This document shows, one piece after another, positions 22,521 to 30,400 of a DNA stretch of 40,754 nt. The stretch spans positions 1-40,754 of IMG/VR virus record IMGVR_UViG_3300048026_000224. The stretch is one strand, 5' to 3'. Made by a program: the position numbers and the translations under genes. Under the pieces are notes generated by a model that saw only the letters and a list, made by a program, of their open reading frames with translations, searched no databases and was not told the DNA's origin. This stretch comes from a virus. The stretch's first letter is position 1, and each line of letters begins with the position of its first letter.

Positions 22521-22897
22521 AAAAATCAAGGTATAGGTCGCAATTTGAACTGAACTTGGCACGAACATTGACCGACAACAGAGTACCGTTCAAGTATGAA
22601 GAAACAAAGTTTCAGTACATACCCGAACCACGCAACTATACTCCAGACTTTTATCTGGAAGCATCGGAAATCTACGTTGAGGCGAAGGGTCACCTGACTA
22701 AAGACGACAGAGTTAAGATGCTGCTCGTAAAAAAACAGCACCCCAAGCTAGATATTCGATTTGTATTTCTCAGGGCATCGAACAAGATTTACAAAGGCAG
22801 TAAGACAACATATTCTGCTTGGTGCGAACGACACGGTTTCATATGGGCTGAAGGCTCTATTCCTACAGATTGGTACAAAAAAAATGGCAAACGATAA
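22517..22897 (+). CDS. Endonuclease I, Holliday junction resolvase (T7 gp3-like)
   Basis: A 126-residue resolvase of the T7 endonuclease I family, which cuts branched DNA before packaging and degrades host DNA. Catalytic residues are in SQFELNLARTL (Glu11), YTPDFYL (Asp44) and IYVEAKG (Glu55, Lys57), matching T7 Glu20, Asp55, Glu65 and Lys67. TTG 22517 forms a TTGA overlap with the previous stop; an earlier start at 22409 would lie deep in the upstream gene and add residues with no likeness to the family. The length is close to T7 (149). Confidence 0.85.
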   Translation: MKKSRYRSQFELNLARTLTDNRVPFKYEETKFQYIPEPRNYTPDFYLEASEIYVEAKGHLTKDDRVKMLLVKKQHPKLDIRFVFLRASNKIYKGSKTTYSAWCERHGFIWAEGSIPTDWYKKNGKR

Positions 22898-23237
22898 CGA
22901 CATTCAACAGAGCATGGAAGCCTTGTCACTTTTACCTGACAGGTACTACATCATTCTTCGGTCTACCGGAGACGGGGAATTTACTCTTTCTGCCTATGAT
23001 ACTACAAGCAAAATGTACGAAGACGATGAAGACTTTAATTCGGCTATGATTATCCAAGAAGGTGTTCTCGATATGATTCGTATGCACACTGAGGAGATTT
23101 ACGACAGGGGTGTCGCTGCAATACAGTTCAGGCTGGTTGGTCAGGAAATGATTGAAGAAGCAGAGATCACTGACCCTAAAGCTATCAAAGCAGTTGAAGG
23201 TAACGTAGTTAAAGTAGACTTTGGGACGAAACAATGA
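22884..23237 (+). CDS. Hypothetical acidic protein
   Basis: A 117-residue protein from ATG 22884 (MANDNDIQQSMEALSLLPD), which overlaps the endonuclease gene by 14 bases; the longer frame from 22761 lies within that gene. It is acidic, with strand pairs (YYIILRSTGDGEFTLSAYD) followed by helices (SAMIIQEGVLDMIRMHTEE) and a C-terminal strand (GNVVKVDFG). Weak ribosome binding site, so translational coupling is likely. Function unknown. Confidence 0.6.
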   Translation: MANDNDIQQSMEALSLLPDRYYIILRSTGDGEFTLSAYDTTSKMYEDDEDFNSAMIIQEGVLDMIRMHTEEIYDRGVAAIQFRLVGQEMIEEAEITDPKAIKAVEGNVVKVDFGTKQ

Positions 23238-23554
23238 AGCTAGATGAATACCAAATGAGGGCAGAATCTACTGCTATCTATCCAGATGAATACCGCATTC
23301 TATACCCAACGCTGGGTTTGAGTGGGGAAGCCGGTGAAGTTGCAGACAAGGTAAAGAAGATTGTTCGTGACGGGGAACCCCACCTTTTTTACAAGAATGA
23401 TATTGCCAAAGAGCTTGGTGATGTGCTATGGTACGTTGCAATTTTAGCACGAGACTTGGGCTATACCTTAGAAGAGATTGCACAGACAAACTTAGATAAG
23501 CTAGAAGACCGTAAGAACCGCAACATGTTAAAGGGCAGCGGAGACGACAGATGA
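23234..23554 (+). CDS. mazG: MazG-like nucleotide pyrophosphohydrolase
   Basis: A 106-residue protein with the MazG metal-binding helices: GLSGEAGEVADKV (Glu32, Glu35) and KELGDVLWYVAIL (Glu60, Asp63), separated by a loop. Members cleave NTPs or dNTPs to monophosphates; phage versions are thought to adjust nucleotide pools or alarmone signals during infection. It overlaps both neighbours by ATGA, and stands among nucleotide-metabolism genes, just before the ribonucleotide reductase. Confidence 0.85.
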   Translation: MKLDEYQMRAESTAIYPDEYRILYPTLGLSGEAGEVADKVKKIVRDGEPHLFYKNDIAKELGDVLWYVAILARDLGYTLEEIAQTNLDKLEDRKNRNMLKGSGDDR

Positions 23555-23829
23555 GGCACGAAGAACGCATGAAGTATTTGGAAGAGATGGAACAGGCCGG
23601 TAAGATGGCTTATGGAGGAGTAGATCTTGTCAACAATCCGCCACACTACAATCAAACAGGTATCGAATGCGTTGAAGCAATCGCGGCGGCGACAGACGAT
23701 GGATTCGAATACTACTTACAAGGTAACATACTTAAATACCTCTGGAGATACCGATACAAAAACGGAATCGAAGACCTTAAAAAAGCACAGTGGTACTTGA
23801 ACAAACTAATCGAAATCAAGGGAGAATAA
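23551..23829 (+). CDS. DUF3310-type small protein
   Basis: A 92-residue protein. VNNPPHYNQTGIECVEAI followed by YYLQGNILKYLWRYRYKNG and EDLKKAQWYLNKLIE is the familiar pattern of DUF3310 proteins, which are often found near phage nucleotide-metabolism genes and are sometimes called nucleotide kinase-like. The biochemical role is unproven. ATGA overlap with MazG; the ribonucleotide reductase starts 4 bases later. Confidence 0.8.
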   Translation: MRHEERMKYLEEMEQAGKMAYGGVDLVNNPPHYNQTGIECVEAIAAATDDGFEYYLQGNILKYLWRYRYKNGIEDLKKAQWYLNKLIEIKGE

Positions 23830-23833
23830 AACT

Positions 23834-25762
23834 ATGAGCAATATGCTGCCTACACCGTACCAACAATTTATTCACAAGTCACGTTACGCTCGTTGGATTG
23901 ACGACGAGCAGCGCAGGGAGAATTGGGATGAGACTGTATCCCGATACATTTCTTTTATGGATTCTTACGTGCACGATAAGCACGATTATAAGTTGGATAG
24001 TTCACTGAGGAACGAACTAGAAGAGGCTATTCTAAACTTGCGTGTCATGCCTTCTATGAGGGCTATGATGACTGCTGGTCAAGCCTTAGAGCGAGATGCA
24101 GTGTGCGGCTACAACTGTAGCTACATTCCTGTAGATAGCCCTCGTGCGTTTGATGAATGTATGTACATCCTGATGTGCGGCACAGGCGTCGGTTTCTCTG
24201 TAGAACGCGAGAACGTCGATAAGCTACCTGTAGTTTCAGATAACTTTAACACGTCTGATACTGTAATCAAGGTAGGCGACAGCAAGCCGGGGTGGGCAAA
24301 GGCGTTGCGTGAATTGATTGCGTTGTTATACGCAGGACAGATTCCTTCGTGGGATATGTCTGGAGTTCGTGAGGCCGGTGCTCGTTTGAAGGTCATGGGC
24401 GGCAGAGCAAGTGGTCCGCAGCCACTAGCAGACCTGTTTAACTTTACTGTTGAAATTTTTAAGAAGGCAAAGGGTCGGCGTCTGTTTCCGATTGAGTGTC
24501 ACGATCTTATGTGTAAGATTGGGGAGATTGTTGTAGTCGGCGGTGTGCGCCGCTCTGCTCTGATTAGCTTATCTAATTTGAATGATGATCAGATGGCTCA
24601 TGCCAAGTCTGGTATGTGGTGGGAATCTGAGCCGCAACGTGCACTGGCAAACAACTCAGTTTCTTACAAGACTAAGCCTGAGATGGGTACGTTTATGCGT
24701 GAGTGGCTTGCCTTGTACGACAGTAAGTCTGGTGAACGTGGTATGTTCAACCGTGAAGCAGCCGACAAGCAGGTTGCTCGTAACGGACGGCGCGAAACAG
24801 GGCACATGTGGGGAACAAACCCGTGTTCAGAAATCATCTTACGGGGATATCAGTTCTGTAACTTGTCTGAGGTTGTTGTTCGTGAAACCGACTCACTAGA
24901 AAACCTTAAAGATAAGGTACGTTTGGCAACGATCTTAGGAACTTTGCAGTCTACCTTGACGGACTTCAAGTATCTTCGTAACATCTGGAAGAAGAATACA
25001 GAAGAAGAGCGTCTGCTAGGAGTGTCTTTGACAGGCATTATGGATCACCCAGTTCTATCTAAGAATGTAGATAGCAAACGATGGTTAGAAGAGATGCGGG
25101 AAACTGCTGTTGAAACAAACCGACAGATTGCTGAAGAGATCGGTATACCAGTCAGTGCAGCCATCACTTGCGTCAAGCCGTCAGGTACTGTTTCACAGCT
25201 TACAGACTCTGCCAGCGGAATCCACGCACGACACAACGATTACTTTATTCGCACTGTTCGCGGCGACAACAAAGACCCCTTAACACAGTTCTTGATTGAG
25301 TCTGGGGTACACAACGAACGTGACATGATGAAGCCAGACTCTACAACAGTCTTTTCGTTTCCGATGAAGTCACCGGATGGTGCAGTAACACGGACACAGA
25401 TGACAGCCATTGAGCAGCTAGAACTGTGGAAGACCTATGCTATACATTGGTCTGAACACAAACCATCTGTTACCATCACGGTAAAGGAACACGAATGGAT
25501 GGAAGTCGGTGCGTGGGTGTATGAGAACTTTGACGTTGCGTCAGGTGTTTCGTTCCTTCCTCACAGTGATCACACCTATCAGCAGGCTCCGTATCAGGAC
25601 ATCGATGTAGATGAGTACAACGAATGGATGCAGACCTACAAGGATGTCAAGATCGACTGGGAAAAGTTGACTGACTTTGAAAAAGAAGATAATACTAGCG
25701 GATCACGTGAACTGGCATGTACTGCAGGGGTCTGTGAAGTAGTGGACTTGAACGCAGCATGA
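23834..25762 (+). CDS. nrdJ: Class II (B12-dependent) ribonucleoside-triphosphate reductase
   Basis: A 642-residue monomeric reductase that turns ribonucleotides into deoxyribonucleotides using adenosylcobalamin. Key residues: Cys91 (AVCGYNCS), the finger-loop NPCSEI (Cys331, thiyl radical; Glu334), the partner Cys342 (QFCNLSE), and the C-terminal redox pair Cys629 and Cys634 (CTAGVC). The N-terminus (KSRYARW, then WDETVSRYISFM) is that of the Lactobacillus leichmannii type, which is about 100 residues longer. GGGAG 8 bases before ATG 23834. It implies a host that has or makes cobalamin, and works with any form of oxygen supply. Confidence 0.9.
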   Translation: MSNMLPTPYQQFIHKSRYARWIDDEQRRENWDETVSRYISFMDSYVHDKHDYKLDSSLRNELEEAILNLRVMPSMRAMMTAGQALERDAVCGYNCSYIPVDSPRAFDECMYILMCGTGVGFSVERENVDKLPVVSDNFNTSDTVIKVGDSKPGWAKALRELIALLYAGQIPSWDMSGVREAGARLKVMGGRASGPQPLADLFNFTVEIFKKAKGRRLFPIECHDLMCKIGEIVVVGGVRRSALISLSNLNDDQMAHAKSGMWWESEPQRALANNSVSYKTKPEMGTFMREWLALYDSKSGERGMFNREAADKQVARNGRRETGHMWGTNPCSEIILRGYQFCNLSEVVVRETDSLENLKDKVRLATILGTLQSTLTDFKYLRNIWKKNTEEERLLGVSLTGIMDHPVLSKNVDSKRWLEEMRETAVETNRQIAEEIGIPVSAAITCVKPSGTVSQLTDSASGIHARHNDYFIRTVRGDNKDPLTQFLIESGVHNERDMMKPDSTTVFSFPMKSPDGAVTRTQMTAIEQLELWKTYAIHWSEHKPSVTITVKEHEWMEVGAWVYENFDVASGVSFLPHSDHTYQQAPYQDIDVDEYNEWMQTYKDVKIDWEKLTDFEKEDNTSGSRELACTAGVCEVVDLNAA

Positions 25763-25875
25763 GTAAGTTAGTCTGGAAGCGGGGTGACGGTTGGGTTCAG
25801 TACAGCCCACCCCGCAGCCACCCTAGTTATGAGGAATGGCAGAAGCTAAAAGAAAAAGAAGGAGAAGGCAAGTGA
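25759..25875 (+). CDS. 38-residue protein after ribonucleotide reductase
   Basis: ATG 25759 overlaps the reductase stop (ATGA) and its TGA overlaps the next GTG start. The protein begins MSKLVWKRGDGWVQYSPPRS and ends in a Lys/Glu-rich helix. The double overlap is the main evidence for expression. Function unknown. Confidence 0.5.
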   Translation: MSKLVWKRGDGWVQYSPPRSHPSYEEWQKLKEKEGEGK

Positions 25876-26030
25876 ATTGCTGGTACTGTAGAGGCGAAAT
25901 GATTTGGAATAGTGATGTTGACTTAGATGATAACAATCACTATTCTATGATTACGTTTCTGGAATGCAAAGAATGTGGTTCAGAAGCAGAGTTCTGGTTA
26001 CCTAGAGAAAAGGAAGAAATAAATGGCTGA
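25872..26030 (+). CDS. Small zinc-ribbon protein
   Basis: A 52-residue protein from GTG 25872, chosen because GGAGAAGG lies just upstream and the start makes a GTGA overlap; the frame is open to an ATG at 25836 without a proper site. CWYCRGEM and LECKECGSE form two CxxC knuckles about 30 residues apart, a zinc ribbon. Similar small proteins are common in phages; role unknown. Sits downstream of the reductase. Confidence 0.6.
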   Translation: MNCWYCRGEMIWNSDVDLDDNNHYSMITFLECKECGSEAEFWLPREKEEING

Positions 26031-26253
26031 AGAGCAAAAAGACATCATTACAATTGAAGGTATAGAATACGAGTTTGACACCTTAGAGGACAAGCAAAAG
26101 TACATCGTCAATCAAATCCGTGACTTGAACGTTAAAGTTGCACAAGCACAATTTAGCATAGATCAACTTCGTACTGCACAAGACGCATTTACTAACATGC
26201 TAGTTTCGTCTGTAAAGGAAGAGTCTGTTGATACAAATCAAGATAACGCCTGA
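26023..26253 (+). CDS. Small coiled-coil protein
   Basis: A 76-residue acidic protein: a short beta start (ITIEGIEYEFDTLEDKQK) and a long helix with repeated hydrophobic residues (YIVNQIRDLNVKVAQAQFSI). I recall similar small proteins in marine phages (DUF6447-like), but the match is by memory only. AGGAAG precedes ATG 26023, which overlaps the previous gene by 8 bases. Confidence 0.6.
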   Translation: MAEEQKDIITIEGIEYEFDTLEDKQKYIVNQIRDLNVKVAQAQFSIDQLRTAQDAFTNMLVSSVKEESVDTNQDNA

Positions 26254-26722
26254 TATTATTGCTCGTGCTAAAAAGAAAGCTGCCTCTGTAGGTAATCTAC
26301 AGGGCAGCATCACGGGCAGTCTTAGTAATGTGGTAGGGGCAATCGGGGAAATAATTGTCGAAGAGTACGTTGGCGGTGAGCCTGTCAACAACAAGGACTT
26401 TGACCTTTTGGTAGGAAACCGACGTGTCGACGTAAAGACAAAGCGGTGTAATACCACGCCTTCACCTAACTACGACTGCTCTGTTGCAGCACATGGATCT
26501 AAGCAAGACTGCGACAGCTACGTGTTTGTTCGTATATTGACCGACCATAGCAAGGCTTGGATTCTTGGAGAGGTATCAAAGGATAACTTCTATAAGAAAG
26601 CTACACGATACAACAGAGGGGATGTCGATCCGGCTAACGGTTTCACATTTAGAGCCGACTGTTATAACCTAGCAATACAAGAACTAGAGAACGTCAATGG
26701 CAAAGAAGCAGCACAAAGCTAA
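26228..26722 (+). CDS. PD-(D/E)XK nuclease-like protein
   Basis: A 164-residue protein. VVGAIGEIIVEEYVG (Glu41), NKDFDLLVG (Asp59) and RRVDVKTKRC (Asp68, Lys70) fit the order of a PD-(D/E)XK nuclease core. TTG 26228 has GGAAGAG 7 bases upstream and overlaps the previous gene by 26 bases. It may be a DNA-processing or host-degradation nuclease; the substrate cannot be told from sequence. Confidence 0.6.
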   Translation: MIQIKITPDIIARAKKKAASVGNLQGSITGSLSNVVGAIGEIIVEEYVGGEPVNNKDFDLLVGNRRVDVKTKRCNTTPSPNYDCSVAAHGSKQDCDSYVFVRILTDHSKAWILGEVSKDNFYKKATRYNRGDVDPANGFTFRADCYNLAIQELENVNGKEAAQS

Positions 26723-26921
26723 CCTATTTCAATTCACTGTTTATATGAAACAGGATGGTAATGTTGAGTTGGGGTACGACGGTGTACCGCCTGATTTATT
26801 CGAATCTACAATGAACAAAGGGATGCCAGAGTATGAAGGTGCACACTCAATAGCATCCCTGTTGAGGTATCTGCGAAGTAACGCAGATGATGTCATGGAG
26901 AAATCCAGACAGTTTATTTAG
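26697..26921 (+). CDS. Small hypothetical protein, last of replication operon
   Basis: A 74-residue protein: MAKKQHKANLFQFTVYMKQD, then a helical half (HSIASLLRYLRSNADDVMEK). ATG 26697 overlaps the nuclease gene by 26 bases. Its last 8 bases overlap, tail to tail, the end of the leftward gene at 26914. No family recognised. Confidence 0.6.
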   Translation: MAKKQHKANLFQFTVYMKQDGNVELGYDGVPPDLFESTMNKGMPEYEGAHSIASLLRYLRSNADDVMEKSRQFI

Positions 26922-27078
26922 TTTTACTGTGCACCTTTTCTACTTGAAATCTTGCACGAATTGATGACCCCTTGTGCCGCTTGTAACCGGTCGAGGGGTT
27001 TTTCATTAACTTGTACTCCCCGCTTCGCTGTTTCATCCAGTGGTAGCCTTTGGGGGCATTGACGTACTTAGTAGCCAC
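26914..27078 (-). CDS. Small basic protein at end of late operon
   Basis: A 54-residue protein read from GTG 27078 (GGAAAGG upstream; the start overlaps the stop of the preceding gene by 11 bases). It begins MATKYVNAPKGYHWMKQ and has YKLMKNPSTGYKRHKGSS, then a strand (RFQVEKVHSKTK). I recall this KGYHWMK ... KGYK.HKG layout from small proteins of marine phages, with no known role. The basic charge suggests DNA or RNA contact. Its 3' end crosses the end of the replication operon. Confidence 0.6.
   Translation of the reverse strand: MATKYVNAPKGYHWMKQRSGEYKLMKNPSTGYKRHKGSSIRARFQVEKVHSKTK
26967..27003 (+). terminator. Possible terminator of the rightward replication operon
   Basis: ACCCCT (26967-26972) pairs with AGGGGT (26994-26999), with an inner CCG/CGG, followed by TTTTTC on the plus strand. 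It lies 46 bases after the last rightward gene but also inside a small leftward gene, so the likeness may partly be chance. Confidence 0.45.
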
Positions 27079-27394
27079 TTTTCTTTGCCTTTCCGCCGTA
27101 CATCATTTTAACACCACGACCTTTCAAGATGTCCTTCTTGGTAACCTTGCCATCGCCTGTCAGATCAGGGAAGGTCTTACCACCTTCTGCCATACGTTGC
27201 ATATTCATGGGCTGCATAGGCATGGTGTTCATACCGGCAGCTTGTTGGTTTTGCTGCTTCGGAGTCGTGGTCATCATGCCACCCATCTGTGCTTTTTTGC
27301 GAGGCTTCTTTGCCATACCACCGTACATCATCGGTTTACGAGGATTTCCGCCGTACATCATTCCCTTGCGAGGTCCGTTGTTGTATTGTTTCAT
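27068..27394 (-). CDS. Met/Gly-rich protein with single EF-hand/dockerin-like loop
   Basis: A 108-residue basic protein with repeated MMYGG (residues 12-16, 22-26, again near 97) and short KKPRK stretches. FPDLTGDGKVTKKDILKGRG near residues 75-94 has the Asp-x-Thr-x-Asp-Gly spacing of a dockerin or EF-hand calcium loop. I recall this loop next to MMYGG motifs in many marine phage proteins. AAGGA lies ten bases before ATG 27394. Likely a virion or assembly part; calcium binding is inferred. Confidence 0.65.
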   Translation of the reverse strand: MKQYNNGPRKGMMYGGNPRKPMMYGGMAKKPRKKAQMGGMMTTTPKQQNQQAAGMNTMPMQPMNMQRMAEGGKTFPDLTGDGKVTKKDILKGRGVKMMYGGKAKKSGY

Positions 27395-27406
27395 CTTGAT
27401 ATATCC

Positions 27407-30400
27407 TTATGGTGAGAGTCCAAAGTAATTCATTGTGGGGTTGTAAACAAATTCATGCCCAAAGTCACTGGTAACTTTTACAGGGTCTTTAGCTGTTTCG
27501 CGATAGTTATCGAAACGTTCTGTAGCGATAACCAGCAATTCAAGTAGCTGACGATCCTTGTCCATAGGTAGCGGCTTTCCTGTATCTATCATCTCCATCA
27601 ACAGGGAGCCTACCTTCGGATCGGTCAGGGCTGCAGTCAAAAGCGACATGTTCTTCTGCCTCATCTGCTGCAAGACTGCTTCTGTACCAACGTACCTAAA
27701 GCTAACCACACCACGATTGACAGCGTAAAAGCGACTGATGTAGCTCTCTACAGAGAATTTGCGAGGGATGCCCGATATGTTCGTGCGTCCTGCAGACTCT
27801 GCAGCTTCGTTCGCTGTGAAGCTTATGATGCTTCTGTAGGTATCGTAGGTTTTATCTCCAAGTACTTCTCTTACAACTTCTGCTGTACTAGGGTCGTTGA
27901 ATCCCATGAATTGCTTCAGGGATTCAATATCCAAGTCCACATTCGGAACCATCACGGTTGGATCAGACGGGTCTATGGTGTATCGGCCTGTAGGGTTGAA
28001 AGCCTTACGATCAATCTCTTGGACCAGAAGTGATTTGATTATTTCGTTGGTTTCTTCTTCGCTTCGCTTTAAGGACTTGAGATGCTTCTTTAGGTCGTTC
28101 AAGCGTCCTACGCCACCGGATATCAAAACCGACCCGACACTACCGGAGTCTAACACCCCTTGAGAGTATTGTCTTAGGAACTGTTTGCTTTCGCTAATAC
28201 CCTGCTGTATCTTCTTGGCTTCTCGTACGACACGAGCCTTTTCCCCCTTTGAAGCATTCTGTAGCTTTTTCATTCCCGCTTCAAAGTACTCAGGATCGAC
28301 GCTGTTCTTTCCAAAGTCAGGAAACACATCTGTCATAACCCTATCTAAGTCTAGGAGACGCACCTCAGTACCCTCGTCGGTTACGGCTATGAAGGTATCT
28401 TGTAGGCTGTTCATTTTTCTGCGAAGGTCGTTGAAGTCGATAGGCTTTCCGCTCGTCACAGTTTCGGTGAGCCATTCGCGACTACGTGCCTCTAGGATTG
28501 CACGAGTAGCCTGACCATTTTCACTGTTCAATTGTATGCGATAGTTTCCGTTTGCATCTGCGTCACCTATTGTTTCGGAAAGGGAGCGTGTAAACTTTGT
28601 TTTGTCTACGTCCTTCATGTCGGCAATTTTATTAAAGTCTAACCAGCCTACAGGAGCATTTTTACCATAGTCTATACCTAACGGATAGTCTGAAGAAACA
28701 CCGGTAGGTAAGCGAGCGTCCTTATTTTTCCACCCCAGCCAATTACTTACATTTTCATCGTTGTAGAACCGACGCTTGTACTCTGTCCAACGAGCCTTTC
28801 CTTCGGTTAGGACAGTTTGGGTAGAACTTAATTTTGTTCCGTCAGGTAAAACTTTATCTACGCGAGTGACTTGATCCGATGGATCTAAGGCAATAAACAA
28901 CTGACCTACAGAAACTCGTTGACCTGTTTCTAGCTGAACTTCAAAGGAATCCATGAGTCCTTCTGCAATGTTTTGAACGTTGTCTATTCTCATTTTTGCT
29001 GTAGAGTCTTGGGTCTTGAAGCTTATTTGATTCAAGGCATCAGACATCTCTTTAGCTTGCTGGAAGGAGATAGGAAGAACCCCGATATCATCTCCAGTCG
29101 ATTGCAGATCTTTTCTGAGTAGCTGTGTAACTAACAAATCTCGTGGGATACGTCTGTCATTTATCAGTTTCATCGTAGCGGGATCGTTTGCTTGACGGGC
29201 AGCAGCCAACGCACCATCAACAATCTCAACTGCATCTTTTCCTGATCGTTGGGCAATATCCAAGATAAAGGCTCCTGCCGCTTCATCCAAGAATGCAAAC
29301 ATCTTGCCGCTTGTTGAGCGAGACATCGTTTTACCAGACATCTCTAGAAGCAAGGTAGTTCCTTCTGCAGTGCCCAGTACATCAAACATGCTATCTAGCA
29401 CGGGACCGGCATCTGTCGTAGCTTCGCCTACAACTACTGACCCGTCTGCCGTACGGAACAAAGCGTTGTCTAGCTGACGAAACGGTGCAGCAGCAATTTC
29501 TCGCTCGCGTACGTTTCTACTTTCAAGTAACGCTGCAAGAGCATCCCCTGATGTTTGAATGTCACGTGCTTTTGCTGGTTCACGTCCCGGACGGATAATT
29601 GTTCCATCAGGAAGAATCTTGTTAACCTGCTTGTTTACGTCGCCCTGCGTCGGAAGAATACGAGCAATCTGAGTTGCTTTATCTTTGATGGCTCCGGCTA
29701 TACCATCTTGTGTTCTAACAACTTCGTTTTGAATTGCTAAAACACTACCTGCATTTATCCTAGAAATATTGTGCTTTGTAAGACTGTCGAGTGCACTACT
29801 TAGTTCAGTTGCAGACGCTTCATCTAAATGATCGTATATGTCGTCTGACCCTAGAATCATGCCCTTTACGCTGGTTTCGTAGCTTCTTCCGATAACTTCT
29901 AAGTCATCTGCTAGTTGAGCGGTTGTGCCATCTGCATAGGTTACGGCAGCTTCGACGGTATCGTACAGTTTCTTTATGGCGTTTCCTTCGATGTCCACGC
30001 CTTCCGTACGGGCAAGAGTTTGCATAACAGTACGAAGTTCAGAAACAAACTTCTGTTGAGTGAGTAGGTTTGTATGTAAAGCTCGAGTTTTAGGGCTAAA
30101 CGATGCAACTTGAGGGCCGTGTAAGTCGATTGCAGAACCTTCTTCTAGGGTTTGTAGAAGGGACAAGCCTAGTATTCGAGACACAGGACGATCTAAAACC
30201 TCTGGATTCACACCAGCCGCTACAAGCTCTTGCTTGAGTCCGTTGAAGTACTTTACTCTCGTCCGCAGTGCTTCTTGAAAGTCTGGGTCAAAGTTTTTCA
30301 TGTTGGTGAGAACGAGATCAGCAAGGTCCAAGTCTTTTCCTGTTATGTTTTCAAGGTCAAACTTTTTTAATAGCTTTTTTGCATCTTTGCCGCCTTTGAC

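Noticed and set aside
27050-27428. Two rightward frames of about 100-120 codons opposite the MMYGG-containing gene
   Set aside because: Antisense to a better supported leftward gene; kept open by its repetitive composition.
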